From Thermoprotei archaeon (GTDB lineage Archaea > Thermoproteota > Thermoprotei > QMSL01): a stretch of DNA of 48,219 nucleotides. Shown piece by piece: positions 24,760 to 34,019 of this stretch. The translations under genes were made by a program, and so were the position numbers. The stretch lies in contig QMSP01000012.1 in NCBI GenBank assembly GCA_003650925.1, forward strand, positions 1 through 48,219, given 5' to 3'. Positions within the stretch are counted from its first letter, which is position 1; each line of letters opens with the position of its first letter. The notes beneath the pieces are model-generated. The model saw nothing but the letters and a program-made list of their open reading frames with translations. It was not told the origin of the DNA and ran no database searches.

Positions 24760-26280
24760 TTGGTAAACTATGTAATCACCGTGGATGTAGGAACCACTAC
24801 CACCAAAGCGATACTGTTTGATGAGGAAGGAAATGTAGTTAGGACAAGCACTTGTGAAAACAACATCTCACGTCCTGAGACTAATGCTGCAGAACACTAC
24901 CCAGAAGAGCTCTGGAGAAATGTTGTCAAATGTGTTAAATCGGCTACAAGAGGAGTTGGCAGTAAGGTCACAGGACTGTGTCTCAGTACATATATGCATG
25001 GCCTGATGGCTATGGATAACAGAGGCAAGGTAGTTCTCAACGTCATGACTCACTTAGACCTAAGGGCTGCAGGCATGGAGAAGCTACTCAGAGATAAGGA
25101 GAGGGAGATATATGAGAGAACGGGCTGTCCTCCAATCTTCGTCTATCCCCTCATCAAGATGCTATGGTTGAGACATAGAAGGAGGGACTTGTTGAATAGG
25201 ATAAGATACTATATGTTTCTTAAGGACTATCTCATAATGAGGCTCATAGGTAAGCCATATGTCGATTATGGTATAGCCTCAGGAACTCAGCTCTTTAACA
25301 TAAATGACCTGAAGTGGGACGACCTCGCTTTAGAAATCGCTGAAGTAGAGGAAGAGCAGCTTGCAGTGCCAGTTGAAGGTGCTAAGGAGCTCGATACTAT
25401 AAGGGATCATGTGGCGAAGGAGATGGGTCTAGAAAAGGGTGTCATCCTTGTGCCTGGAACCTTCGATGGAGCAGCTCAGAGCATAGGACTGGCAGCTTTT
25501 GAAACAAGGCTAGCCCTCAACCTAGGCTCTACAGCAGTGCTTAGAGCGCTAACTAAGGAGCCTATACTTGACCAAGACCCCAGGATGAGGATCTTTGCAT
25601 ACTATGCTGCTGATGGACATTGGGCTGTCGGAGGTGCACTTAACAACGGAGGCTCATTACTGAGGTGGCTTAGAGATACGATAGCTAGAGTGGAGGAGGC
25701 AGTATCTAAGATGACAGGAGAGAGCGCCTACGACTATATGATGAAAATGGCATCCAAGGTTCCTCCAGGCTCAGATGGGCTATTATTCTTCCCATTCCTA
25801 GCAGGCGAGAGATTCCCATTTAGAGACCCTCATGCTAGAGGGACCATAATAGGCTTAAAATATAGTCATAGCAGGCATCACATCTTCAGAGCAGCTCTTG
25901 AGGGCATAGGTTATCTCTTGAGAGTAATAAAGGAGGCGCTTGAGGAGAATGGGATTAAGGTGGAGGAGATTGCATGCGGAGGAGGCGGAGCTAGGTCAAA
26001 GTTGTGGTTAAGAATCATTAGTGACATACTTAAAGCGCCTTTGATAAAGTGTTCCATTGATGAGGAGGCATCTAATCTAGGCCTTTTCTGTATACTTCTT
26101 AGAGTTCTTGATGGGTCACGAAGCCTAAAAGCTATAGCCAGGGGTCTATGCCGAGATCTCCACAGGATAGCTCCTTGCAAAGAGAGCTCAGCGATATATG
26201 AACACTACTACAGGATCTTTGTTAAGATCTATGAAGACCTAAGGAGTGCGTTCACGTTTATGGCTAAACAGCAGCTATAG
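24760..26280 (+). CDS. FGGY-family carbohydrate kinase, copy 2
   Basis: About 506 residues, and alignable to the preceding kinase over its whole length: TVDVGTTTTKAILFDEEG, PGTFDGAAQSIG (probable catalytic Asp), LNLGSTAVLRAL, and ACGGGGARSKLWLRI. Start is TTG at 24760, eight bases after a strong AGGAGGT (24746-24752) that lies inside the end of copy 1. The two copies differ most in the substrate-facing stretches, so they may act on different sugars or as a heteromer. Last gene of the operon; it converges with the metal-receptor gene, leaving a 7-nt gap. Confidence 0.87.
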   Translation: MVNYVITVDVGTTTTKAILFDEEGNVVRTSTCENNISRPETNAAEHYPEELWRNVVKCVKSATRGVGSKVTGLCLSTYMHGLMAMDNRGKVVLNVMTHLDLRAAGMEKLLRDKEREIYERTGCPPIFVYPLIKMLWLRHRRRDLLNRIRYYMFLKDYLIMRLIGKPYVDYGIASGTQLFNINDLKWDDLALEIAEVEEEQLAVPVEGAKELDTIRDHVAKEMGLEKGVILVPGTFDGAAQSIGLAAFETRLALNLGSTAVLRALTKEPILDQDPRMRIFAYYAADGHWAVGGALNNGGSLLRWLRDTIARVEEAVSKMTGESAYDYMMKMASKVPPGSDGLLFFPFLAGERFPFRDPHARGTIIGLKYSHSRHHIFRAALEGIGYLLRVIKEALEENGIKVEEIACGGGGARSKLWLRIISDILKAPLIKCSIDEEASNLGLFCILLRVLDGSRSLKAIARGLCRDLHRIAPCKESSAIYEHYYRIFVKIYEDLRSAFTFMAKQQL

Positions 26281-26287
26281 GTAGAGC

Positions 26288-27322
26288 TTATGCTCTTGCG
26301 AGTCGTAGTATGAGGAGGAACTCAGCTATTGCTATGATGAGGAGGGCTATTATCAGAGCATTATAAAGCTGTGGGGATAGGAGGAGATAGGAAGGCGAAA
26401 CTTCCTTTTCATGAATCATAGAGGCAGCTGTAGTCAAGGAGCCAAGATTATAGTAGAGAAGTGATGAGAAGGTGTCGAAATCTTCAACGTGAATCACACG
26501 AAGCAGTGCCAAGGGCTTCTTCGATCTTGAGATGAGCTCATACGCATACTTGGACGCCTTTGTCTCTAGAGCTAGTTCGCACATTGTGACCAAGCATTTA
26601 TTCTCCTCAAGGATCTCTACGAGCTCTTCCATTTTCCTGGCACTGGGCTCTATGTCATACTTCATAATAACCTCCTTGACCTCTACTCCAAGGCTTGCCA
26701 CGAAGTATTCTTCTATGGGTAGTGTGATTACAACACTTATGTCCCTCAAATCAATTTCATCAACCAATTCCTTGGCTATCTCCTTGAAATGCCTCATCTT
26801 ACTGATAAATTCTGCCAGCTTCGACCTATAGTATTCAGCATGATCAGGGTCTACTTCCTCAAGTGCTTCCTCTATTGCTTTAGCTATTGCTATAGCATTA
26901 TCAGGATCAAGCCAGTAGCCATGGATGTTGACATCTAGGGATGAAGGATAATACACGAACTTCAGACCATATTCCTTGTAGTGTCTCTTGCCAACATCCT
27001 TGATATCAACAGCCCTGAGTATTTCACGCTCGAAATCGAAGTGACCTGTATGGACAAAAAGCTTGGCTCTTTTAACAAGCTCTATTGTGTGAATAGATGG
27101 ATAGAACTCATGAGGATCAGCCTTTGGAGGAAGAATGATGTATGTTTCAACAAAGGAGCCGCCTATTTCCCTAGCTATTAGTGATAAGGGTGCGATGGAC
27201 GTGACTACAACGAGTTTACTACTCTCTCCAGGGGAAGATGAGGTCATAATCAAGGAGGCCATTGAAAGACATAGGGCTAGGGTGAGCAGTGTACGCACTA
27301 CTATCAAGCTCCTCTTAATCAA
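26288..27322 (-). CDS. metal-type ABC solute-binding protein (ZnuA-like), membrane-anchored
   Basis: 344 residues. A signal peptide (LLTLALCLSMASLIM) is followed by a cluster A-I fold with metal-binding candidates H71 (KADPHEFYPS), H91/H94 (FVHTGHFDFE) and H134 (NIHGYWLDPDNA), and CELALETKAS in the last lobe. A C-terminal helix (ALIIALLIIAIAEFLLILRL) anchors it to the outer face. It would bind Zn or Mn for uptake, but no permease or ATPase lies nearby. The TTG start falls one base after the uL2 stop, with AAAGGA upstream, so it appears to be the last gene of the ribosomal operon. Confidence 0.82.
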   Translation of the reverse strand: MIKRSLIVVRTLLTLALCLSMASLIMTSSSPGESSKLVVVTSIAPLSLIAREIGGSFVETYIILPPKADPHEFYPSIHTIELVKRAKLFVHTGHFDFEREILRAVDIKDVGKRHYKEYGLKFVYYPSSLDVNIHGYWLDPDNAIAIAKAIEEALEEVDPDHAEYYRSKLAEFISKMRHFKEIAKELVDEIDLRDISVVITLPIEEYFVASLGVEVKEVIMKYDIEPSARKMEELVEILEENKCLVTMCELALETKASKYAYELISRSKKPLALLRVIHVEDFDTFSSLLYYNLGSLTTAASMIHEKEVSPSYLLLSPQLYNALIIALLIIAIAEFLLILRLARA

Positions 27323-27323
27323 G

Positions 27324-28046
27324 CTATCCTTTACGCCTACCAGTTCTCCTGGATGCTATGTGGCCAACCTTAGCTCCAGGCGGTGCATGCCTTGATACGG
27401 GAGGAGCTCCTTTGGGATGTGAACCGCCACCATGTGGATGTGCATAGGCTCCCATAGCCTTTCCTCTTACTCTTGGCCATTTCCTTGCCCTAGCCTTCCA
27501 CTTGTGATAGGCCTTGCCTGCCTTTAACATAGGCTTGTCTATACGGCCACCACCAGCACATATGCCTATGGTTGCTAGGCACTCATTAGGTATCGCCTTA
27601 GTTTTTCTGCTAGGGAGCTGTATTATGGTCCTACCATTAGTGTGAGTTAATACTGTGACGTAAGTTCCGCTTGATCTGGCTATTTTACCTCCATCTCCTG
27701 GTCTCAACTCAACGTTACATACCATGGTTCCTTCAGGTATTGCTCCTATGGGAAGTATATTACCAGGCATTATGGAGGCCTTGGCTCCTATCTCTATGGT
27801 TTGGCCTACTATAAGGCCTTCAGGAGCTATCATAATGAACTCAACACCATTCTCAAGTGCAATTCTTGCTCTTGGAGTATTACAGCCAGAATCATGGAAT
27901 ATCTCAACAACTCTACCTCTTATCAGTCCCATCAACTGTTCCTTAGTTAGCAAGGGATATCTAGCAGGACCTTCTCTTCTCCAAGATGGAGAGATAAACG
28001 TAGGACTACCACGACCCATTCTCTGTACGAGTATTCTTTTACCCAT
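27324..28046 (-). CDS. rpl2: 50S ribosomal protein uL2
   Basis: 240 residues. Binds 23S rRNA near the peptidyl transferase centre. The conserved KAMGAYAHPHGGGSHPKG (about 197-214) is the loop reaching the active site, and ASRRTGRRKG closes the protein. Length is normal for archaea. It follows uL23 by 17 nt, with GGAGGTGATG as ribosome site before the ATG. In most archaea uS19 follows; here a metal receptor does. Confidence 0.97.
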   Translation of the reverse strand: MGKRILVQRMGRGSPTFISPSWRREGPARYPLLTKEQLMGLIRGRVVEIFHDSGCNTPRARIALENGVEFIMIAPEGLIVGQTIEIGAKASIMPGNILPIGAIPEGTMVCNVELRPGDGGKIARSSGTYVTVLTHTNGRTIIQLPSRKTKAIPNECLATIGICAGGGRIDKPMLKAGKAYHKWKARARKWPRVRGKAMGAYAHPHGGGSHPKGAPPVSRHAPPGAKVGHIASRRTGRRKG

Positions 28047-28063
28047 ACTCCATCACCTCCTGG

Positions 28064-28333
28064 CTAGAATATGCCTAACCTTATGGCTATATCGACTGCA
28101 CTATATTCAGGGGATAGCTTTACATAAGCTTTTTTCTCACCTCTAGGCGTTATGAGGGTATTGACCTTGACTACTTTGACGTCAAATAGCTTCTCAACAG
28201 CTCTCTTGATCTGATGCTTGGTAGCGTCCCTTTTTACTATGAAGACAAGCTTGTTTTCTCGCTCAATTAATTCAACAGCCTTTTCAGTGACTACAGGGTA
28301 TAGTATCACCTCATAGGGGTCCACATCCATCAT
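28064..28333 (-). CDS. rpl23: 50S ribosomal protein uL23
   Basis: 89 residues, complete. [16 protein letters not shown] near the N-terminus and the [20 protein letters not shown] helix-strand (about 45-64) are typical. It sits at the peptide exit tunnel, where SRP and the SecY translocon dock. ATG at 28333 has GGAGGTG five bases upstream; a second ATG directly follows. Between uL4 and uL2 as in other archaea. Confidence 0.96.
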   Translation of the reverse strand: MMDVDPYEVILYPVVTEKAVELIERENKLVFIVKRDATKHQIKRAVEKLFDVKVVKVNTLITPRGEKKAYVKLSPEYSAVDIAIRLGIF

Positions 28334-28346
28334 ACATCACCTCCTT

Positions 28347-29120
28347 CTAGGTGAATAGTCCCTTGGCGAGCTCTAGTATGGCCGATTTAGTCCATAGAGT
28401 AAGCCTGCCAGGAACCCCCCCTGGAGCAAGAACCTCTGCATTAAGATTCCTTACATGACACACATCCACTCCTGGTAGGTTCCTGGCAGCCTTGAATATG
28501 CCATTATCCTTGGCTATTACAATGAGAAGGCTCTTGGGCCTTACATACCTTCGTCCTCTCATCTTTCCTTTGCCAGCTCGCACTTTCTTCCCTTCCTTAG
28601 CCCTCTCTACATCATCCCATAGTCCAAGCCTTTTCAGTACCTCTCTTACTTCCTTTGTCTTCTTCAGATTCTGAAACTCATCAGATACTACAATTGGAAG
28701 CTCTGGGACTTTGCTTATTACATGACCTCTTCGCTCAATGAACTCCTTGATAGCTGTAGCAGCAATAGCGCTTCTTATTGCAAGCCTACGCTCCTTCTTA
28801 TTTATCTCCTCATGAACTACTTTTTCCACTCTTGGAGGATGAGGTCTATAGCCACCTACTGTCATTGGGGCAAGGGCAGCTCTACTCGAGCCCTTTATCC
28901 TAGGGACTCTGGCCACGCCATATCCTGGCCCCCAGCTCTCTGCTGTAGTCCTCTTGCCTGCAAGTCTATCTCTTCCTTGGGGTTGTATACGTGCGGTTAT
29001 GGATGATATGACAGCTCTTCTTATTAAGTCGGGCCTTACAGGAGTTTCAAAGATAGAGGGAAGCTCGAGCTTCTCGACAGGAGTACCTTCAAGGCCATAT
29101 ACATTCACTACCCTAGGCAC
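28347..29120 (-). CDS. rpl4: 50S ribosomal protein uL4
   Basis: 257 residues, archaeal length. The RNA-binding extended loop lies around residues 45-105 ([20 protein letters not shown], then GGYRPHPP); the C-terminal part [19 protein letters not shown] is conserved. It lines the exit tunnel. GTG start lies one base after the uL3 stop, with GAGGTGAGG upstream, so the pair is translationally coupled. Confidence 0.96.
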   Translation of the reverse strand: MPRVVNVYGLEGTPVEKLELPSIFETPVRPDLIRRAVISSITARIQPQGRDRLAGKRTTAESWGPGYGVARVPRIKGSSRAALAPMTVGGYRPHPPRVEKVVHEEINKKERRLAIRSAIAATAIKEFIERRGHVISKVPELPIVVSDEFQNLKKTKEVREVLKRLGLWDDVERAKEGKKVRAGKGKMRGRRYVRPKSLLIVIAKDNGIFKAARNLPGVDVCHVRNLNAEVLAPGGVPGRLTLWTKSAILELAKGLFT

Positions 29121-29121
29121 T

Positions 29122-30144
29122 CTACCTCACCTCGGCCATAATGGGCTTTACGCTAATCCATACGATCTTCGGCTTTCCAGAATGCTGTACTTGAGGGGGC
29201 CTTATGGGGAATCTCATCCTGATGAGCCTCTTAGCCGGACCGGGTATGGAGCCTTCAATAACTATGAAGTCACTCCTGACTATGCCATAGTGCTTCCAGC
29301 CACCCTTGGGATTTATCTCCTCAGCCTTCGTCCCTATGACGAGTATGCGTTTGTTATATTCAGTTCTTTGGTGAAATCCCATTTGTCCAGCCCTTGGTAT
29401 AGTGAACATGACGCTTGGATGTTGAGGACCGGCTGTTCCTACCTTCCTATAGCCTTTTCTATGTTTGTGCCATCTTGGGAGTATCTTAACGCCAAATCTT
29501 TTGACTGGACCTTGAGTACCTTTACCCTTCGTCACAGCTACTACGTCTATATACTGACCTTCTTCAAATACTTCAGTTACTCTGACTTCCTTACCTAGAA
29601 GACTCTTTGCGTATTCGAGTCTGTCTTTCATAGTGCCTCCATCAATCTTCACTTCAAATACCTCTGGCTTCTTCTTGCCTAGACCACTCCTCCTTGGCTG
29701 AGTAGCTACTATTAAGCGTATTTCCTCTACCCTCTCTAGATTATCCTCAATCTTCTTGAGCTGCTCCTCTGTGTTGAACTTCTCAGGTGTGGTGAAGACT
29801 CGTTCTAGGTCCCTGGGAGGATCAGAAGCCCATACCTCTCCAATTGACTTAAGACCTTGCTCTGTCTTAGCATAGGCTCTGAAGCCTAGAACTAGCAGTG
29901 GAGGACACTCTATAACAGTAGCTGCCTTAACTACCTCTCTGCCATAGAAGGGACTACCAACACGGTCTTCTACCATTACGAGGTGAAGCATGCCTACTTT
30001 ATATCCAGCGAAGCCAAGTAGTTTAGGTTTATCGGAAACTATACTTGGCCATCTCCTTATCCTTGCAACGATCCTTCTAGCACGTACCCTAGGCCAGAAA
30101 CCCCAGCTTCCTCTTTTGGGAGCTCTCTTAGGTCTAGCGCCCAT
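29122..30144 (-). CDS. rpl3: 50S ribosomal protein uL3
   Basis: 340 residues, the long archaeal/eukaryotic form. The basic N-terminus ([15 protein letters not shown]), [39 protein letters not shown] and [19 protein letters not shown] are all conserved. The last of these is the loop near the peptidyl transferase centre. It begins the uL3-uL4-uL23-uL2 run, about 50 nt after the SPOUT methyltransferase gene. Confidence 0.97.
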   Translation of the reverse strand: MGARPKRAPKRGSWGFWPRVRARRIVARIRRWPSIVSDKPKLLGFAGYKVGMLHLVMVEDRVGSPFYGREVVKAATVIECPPLLVLGFRAYAKTEQGLKSIGEVWASDPPRDLERVFTTPEKFNTEEQLKKIEDNLERVEEIRLIVATQPRRSGLGKKKPEVFEVKIDGGTMKDRLEYAKSLLGKEVRVTEVFEEGQYIDVVAVTKGKGTQGPVKRFGVKILPRWHKHRKGYRKVGTAGPQHPSVMFTIPRAGQMGFHQRTEYNKRILVIGTKAEEINPKGGWKHYGIVRSDFIVIEGSIPGPAKRLIRMRFPIRPPQVQHSGKPKIVWISVKPIMAEVR

Positions 30145-30193
30145 GGCTTAGCCCTCTTAGCCAGAGAAAGTAATGTGGTCTCTTTAAAATACT

Positions 30194-31084
30194 TTACCTC
30201 TGCATTACCTTCATGAGGTTTAGTATTGAAAGAACAGCGAACATGGCTTCCTCGCTTCTAACAGTTGCTACTCCTTGCTCAGGAATGAAGTTTATGGAGA
30301 AGTCTACCACCTCATCTAAGCTGAAGCCCTCATCCTTAGCTATGTCGTATAGACCTTCGTAAGGCGCACCAAACACTATGAGAACTTCATTAGAAGACAG
30401 AAGTTTCTCTCTTAGAGAGTCGAAAACGCTCTCTATGCTTCTACCATATCTTGAAGTGGCTATCTTGAGACCTTTGAACTCATTGAGCAAAGCATAGAGG
30501 GAGGTGAAAATTCTCTCCTCTAGAAAAGGACGCCAGTAGAAGGGGATATCATCGACGTCAACCTCTGTCAGAAGAACACCTTGGCTTGTGACCCCTCGAA
30601 GCTTAACGAGCACGAATCTTCTCCTTCTATAGGCTTCTGGGTGTTCAGTCGCCATAATACCCTTCTCCTTCAAGCCTATGTCAACCATAACAAGACCTCT
30701 TTCCTCTAAGACCTTAGTGACAAAGCCTTCTCTATACCTGATTTTTAGAGCCTCACTTAGTTTATCAGGTACATCATGAGAGGGAGCTCTTAGAGGAGGC
30801 AAAAGACCTACGTATCTTAAAAAGGGCCTAAGTGGTATGTATTTCTTCAGGTATGGAGGAGTAAGATGGTATCTCAGGATATCTCTTATTAGAAGACTTT
30901 CATCAGGAGTGCGGCGATATATCAGTACTCTAGAGGCTCTGAATATAGCGAGTGCTCTTGCAATAATGCCTAACTTCATGGTCTTTTCTCTAAGGCTTGA
31001 CTCCTCTGAGAGAATGTTAGAAGGTATGGCCACATACAGCCTAAAGGGGAGCTTAGGTGGGAACCAAAGCCCTTGCATGTTCAC
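30194..31084 (-). CDS. SPOUT-class RNA methyltransferase (COG2106-like)
   Basis: 296 residues. The beginning LYVAIPSNILSEESSLREKT and the end VLIVFGAPYEGLYDIAKDEG with a knotted C-terminal part (FIPEQGVATVRSEEAMFAVL) match the archaeal protein encoded just upstream of uL3 in many genomes. That protein belongs to the SPOUT (alpha/beta knot) SAM-dependent methyltransferases; an OB-like insert lies in the middle. Probable rRNA modification; the exact base is not known to me. GTG at 31084 overlaps the stop of the small basic ORF (GTGA); ATG at 31078 is an alternative. Confidence 0.85.
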   Translation of the reverse strand: MNMQGLWFPPKLPFRLYVAIPSNILSEESSLREKTMKLGIIARALAIFRASRVLIYRRTPDESLLIRDILRYHLTPPYLKKYIPLRPFLRYVGLLPPLRAPSHDVPDKLSEALKIRYREGFVTKVLEERGLVMVDIGLKEKGIMATEHPEAYRRRRFVLVKLRGVTSQGVLLTEVDVDDIPFYWRPFLEERIFTSLYALLNEFKGLKIATSRYGRSIESVFDSLREKLLSSNEVLIVFGAPYEGLYDIAKDEGFSLDEVVDFSINFIPEQGVATVRSEEAMFAVLSILNLMKVMQR

Positions 31085-31182
31085 CGCTTCGTCTTCTTCT
31101 TAGCCTTTCCTTTTCTTGCAGCTTTCTCAGAGCCTCCAGATACGCCTACTTGTAGCAGAGTAGTTCTTTGACGCCCACCCAC
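31081..31182 (-). CDS. 33-residue Lys/Arg-rich small protein
   Basis: GTG at 31182 opens a 33-codon frame ending in TGA at 31081-31083, which overlaps the GTG start of the SPOUT methyltransferase (GTGA). GGAGGGGG lies upstream of the start, one of the strongest ribosome sites in the window. The product starts MGGRQRTTLLQ and ends RKGKAKKKTKR; the second half is highly basic, suggesting RNA or ribosome binding. The N-terminus faintly recalls archaeal eS25 (MGGKKKPTLSQ-like), but the winged-helix part of eS25 does not follow in frame. Function unknown; translational coupling to the methyltransferase is likely. Confidence 0.5.
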   Translation of the reverse strand: MGGRQRTTLLQVGVSGGSEKAARKGKAKKKTKR

Positions 31183-31280
31183 GATCAATCCCCCTCCAGT
31201 ATATTCATGTTCCTCTTCCTAAAAGATATTTCTAGTGATAGGATGGGGTTGTTCAAAAAGTATAGCACGTAGAGTGAGTC

Positions 31281-31499
31281 CTATTTGGCACGCCAGTATG
31301 CTACCTTACCTTTCTTTATCTCCTCTACCTTCCCCTCCCTTAGGAGAAGCCTTAGGACATAGAATGTCTGTGAGTGAGTTAAGCCAGTTTCCTTAACTAT
31401 CTCAGAGGTAGGCATCTCACCTCTATTCTTTAATAGTTCATATATTGCCTTCTTCCTCTCTATTATTCTGTTGGTTACTCTACGCGGCAAAGACCTCAC
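31281..31499 (-). CDS. winged helix-turn-helix protein
   Basis: 72 residues. KKAIYELLKNRGEMPTSEIV is helix 1 and the following helix, KETGLTHSQTFYVLRLLLREG holds the recognition helix, and KVEEIKKGKVAYWRAK the wing. No ligand or dimerisation domain is present. GTG start at 31499 with TGGTGAGG overlapping it; the minus-strand TTATTTTA near 31523-31530 may be its TATA. It lies between secY and the small basic ORF; it may regulate the downstream ribosomal genes or act as a ribosome-associated factor. Unrelated to eS25 by sequence as far as I can see. Confidence 0.7.
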   Translation of the reverse strand: MRSLPRRVTNRIIERKKAIYELLKNRGEMPTSEIVKETGLTHSQTFYVLRLLLREGKVEEIKKGKVAYWRAK

Positions 31500-31624
31500 C
31501 AGTGGTGTCTATAGTGAATACGTAAAATAAGCTTTACGACCTGACTTTGCCCCCGATTTATGAGTAAAGTACAGAGAGGAGGTATGAAGTTGGCATAAAA
31601 TAGATGGCCTTGAACTTCCTGAGT

Positions 31625-33064
31625 CTAAGCTCTGCCCATGCCCAATAATCGCGCTATTCCAGGATACCTTTCCATGATGCGCTCACGGTCCATTATGGCC
31701 TTGTACTGCATCATTATGTCTATTAAGAGGAGTATTCCCATGCCTGAGCCTAAAGCACCTAGCATGTCTGCTACAGCTGCTATGAGGCCAACTATTATAC
31801 CACTCAACAGAGTAAATGAAGGTATGTATCGCTCAAGTATGATGGCTATTATCTTGGGCGACCTACGAAAGCCAGGAACTTGAAGGCCTGCATCAACCAG
31901 TTGTTGAGCTTGTGTACGCGGATCCATTCCTGAGGTCTCAACCCAAGCCTTAGCGAAGAAGGTGCAGATCAAGGTGAATAGTGCCACGTAGATTGCCGAC
32001 CTTACAGGATCACTTATAGCCTCAGCTAAACTTCTGGGCGAGGTGAGGTAGTAGAGAAGGCCCCCTACAAGCTCAAGATTCCTCTCACGGATCTCATAGA
32101 CTGCGATATACCTAAGCCACCAGCTATCCTCGCCTAGTCTCATCCAAGCTATTCTTGAGAATAGATGTAGATTAGCGAGCAAGGCACCAGCAAGGATAAC
32201 TGGTACGTTTGATACGTACAATAGCTTAAAGGGTAGAGTCCCACGTATACCACCATATCTCACGTGTACCACGGGTACGTCAACTCGTATGCCTTCCAGG
32301 TATGCTATTATCAGGAAGACTGCGATCATCGTAAGAAAGCCTGTCATATCGGGAAGGCCACGTCTACTAAAGGCTGCCATGAGGGCGGAGGTGTCACCCG
32401 TAACTATGGCGTTCTGAAGTGCAGCAAAGAATGCTAGAAGAGCTCCTAGAGGGAGATTGTCCTCCATTATGAAGGGGGAGAGGCTAAGCCAGAATATCTG
32501 CTGAGCAACTCCTGCTGCTATGAATAAGCTAACTCCACTTCCAAAGCCCCAACCCTTCTGTACTAGCTCGTCTAGGAGTATTATAATGACGCCAGCTGCC
32601 ATGAGCTGCACGAATATCAGAATGTTAGCCCAGAGAGGTAGCTCGCCGTATGCCCCACCGAGGATATATGCAAGAGCCTCTACTGCAGTGAATACGATGG
32701 CAAAGAATTTTTGAGCTCCTGTGTACAGGGCTCTATCTCGAGGATCTCTGAAGTCAACTGTTATTATCTTGCTTCCTACGAGGAGCTGGAATATTAGGCC
32801 AGCAGTGACTATGGGGCCTATACCTAGCTCAAGAAGTGTCCCCCTACGTGAAGCGAATATTAAGCGAAGAAGGAAGAGGGGCTCATACACTCCTTCTCTC
32901 ACGGTGAGGGGATAGAGGGGGATCTGGCCCATGACCATGTATAGAGTGAGGACGAGGCCTGTCCAGAAGAGCTTTTCTCTAAAGCTCACAGGCCTTCTAG
33001 GACGAGATACCTCAGGGAGTACTCTAAGCACAGGCTCAAGCGCCTCTAAGAACTTCGAAGCCAA
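31625..33064 (-). CDS. secY: protein translocase subunit SecY
   Basis: 479 residues with about ten membrane helices, archaeal SecY/Sec61-alpha type. LVQKGWGFGSGVSLFIAAGV, the lateral gate helices, and the cytoplasmic loop GMDPRTQAQQLVDAGLQVPG near residue 380 (ribosome-contact loop) are present. It forms the channel for secreted and membrane proteins. TTG start at 33064 with GGTGA seven bases upstream; GTG/TTG starts are common in this operon. Follows uL15 as in other archaea. Confidence 0.95.
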   Translation of the reverse strand: MASKFLEALEPVLRVLPEVSRPRRPVSFREKLFWTGLVLTLYMVMGQIPLYPLTVREGVYEPLFLLRLIFASRRGTLLELGIGPIVTAGLIFQLLVGSKIITVDFRDPRDRALYTGAQKFFAIVFTAVEALAYILGGAYGELPLWANILIFVQLMAAGVIIILLDELVQKGWGFGSGVSLFIAAGVAQQIFWLSLSPFIMEDNLPLGALLAFFAALQNAIVTGDTSALMAAFSRRGLPDMTGFLTMIAVFLIIAYLEGIRVDVPVVHVRYGGIRGTLPFKLLYVSNVPVILAGALLANLHLFSRIAWMRLGEDSWWLRYIAVYEIRERNLELVGGLLYYLTSPRSLAEAISDPVRSAIYVALFTLICTFFAKAWVETSGMDPRTQAQQLVDAGLQVPGFRRSPKIIAIILERYIPSFTLLSGIIVGLIAAVADMLGALGSGMGILLLIDIMMQYKAIMDRERIMERYPGIARLLGMGRA

Positions 33065-33078
33065 GGCTTCTCACCCTT

Positions 33079-33522
33079 CTACCTTACAGTTATAGCCTCT
33101 CCCCCACTAGCTTTAATTTTTTCTATGGCAGACTTTGAGAAACTAGGGGCAACTACGATCAGTGGTTTATCAACTCTGCCTCCTCCAAGAACCTTGTTGT
33201 AACCAAGCTTTCTTACATCTATGAGTATCTTTCCCTCCTTCATCTCTGCAAGTCCTCTTCTAAGGAGGGATTCAGCCTCGGCACATAGAGTACCAACATT
33301 TATGGAGTTCACTTTAGGTATAAGTTCAGGAGGCCTTGTAAAACCATGTTTTCCAAAGTAATCGGGACAGTACTTGATGACCCAGGTCCACATATGCTTG
33401 TGCATACCAGCATGACCTACTCCACCCCTAAGCCCACTCTTCCTGTGCTGGCCTGTTCTTCCCCACCCGCAGGTTCTTGTTCCTCTCATGTACCGGGACT
33501 TCTTCTTCCTTCTGACTACCAT
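33079..33522 (-). CDS. rpl15: 50S ribosomal protein uL15
   Basis: About 147 residues. The glycine-rich rRNA-binding N-terminus RGTRTCGWGRTGQHRKSGLR and the C-terminal KSAIEKIKASGGEAITV are typical for archaea. ATG at 33522 is chosen; GTG and ATG lie 9 and 6 nt upstream, just after the uL30 stop, and GGTGATGAGG serves as ribosome site. Confidence 0.95.
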   Translation of the reverse strand: MVVRRKKKSRYMRGTRTCGWGRTGQHRKSGLRGGVGHAGMHKHMWTWVIKYCPDYFGKHGFTRPPELIPKVNSINVGTLCAEAESLLRRGLAEMKEGKILIDVRKLGYNKVLGGGRVDKPLIVVAPSFSKSAIEKIKASGGEAITVR

Positions 33523-33531
33523 CCTCATCAC

Positions 33532-34014
33532 CTATGCCATCCTCTTTAACAGGTCGTTTATTGCAGAGCCCCTATAACCTAGCTCACCTCCAGCCTTATA
33601 GGGTTTCTTTATCGTGCCCTTGAAGCCTCCGCTTGGAGGAGCTAGTCTAAAGACCGGCTTAAGCCCAGGTATATCATCCAGGCGAGCTTTCCCTTCAAGA
33701 ACTGCTTTTGCGAACTGCTCTATATTCTCATAGCCTAGCTTTTTCACATGATCGTCAGTCAGCCTAGTGTTTCCTCGCAGCCTTCCTCTTCTTCTCAGTA
33801 AGAGGGCTAATGTCTCAGCGTCTATTTCACCCCATGTAACATAGTCCTTGACTTTCTGTAACATGCCAAGGTAGCTAGGCCTGTTGTCGATTATTACACA
33901 ATGATGCTTTCTCACAAGACGAAGCATTTTAAGAGTATCTTCCACGTCTTTAGGCACGCCTGCAGTTCCTCGTATCCTTATGACTGCTAATAGTTTCCTT
34001 GAGGAAGTTGACAT
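33532..34014 (-). CDS. rpl30: 50S ribosomal protein uL30
   Basis: 160 residues, the long archaeal form. The ferredoxin-like core [20 protein letters not shown] and [17 protein letters not shown] is followed by the archaeal C-terminal extension with [20 protein letters not shown]. It binds 23S rRNA beside uL5. Ends 9 nt before uL15; order as in other archaea. Confidence 0.96.
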   Translation of the reverse strand: MSTSSRKLLAVIRIRGTAGVPKDVEDTLKMLRLVRKHHCVIIDNRPSYLGMLQKVKDYVTWGEIDAETLALLLRRRGRLRGNTRLTDDHVKKLGYENIEQFAKAVLEGKARLDDIPGLKPVFRLAPPSGGFKGTIKKPYKAGGELGYRGSAINDLLKRMA

Positions 34015-34019
34015 TTACC

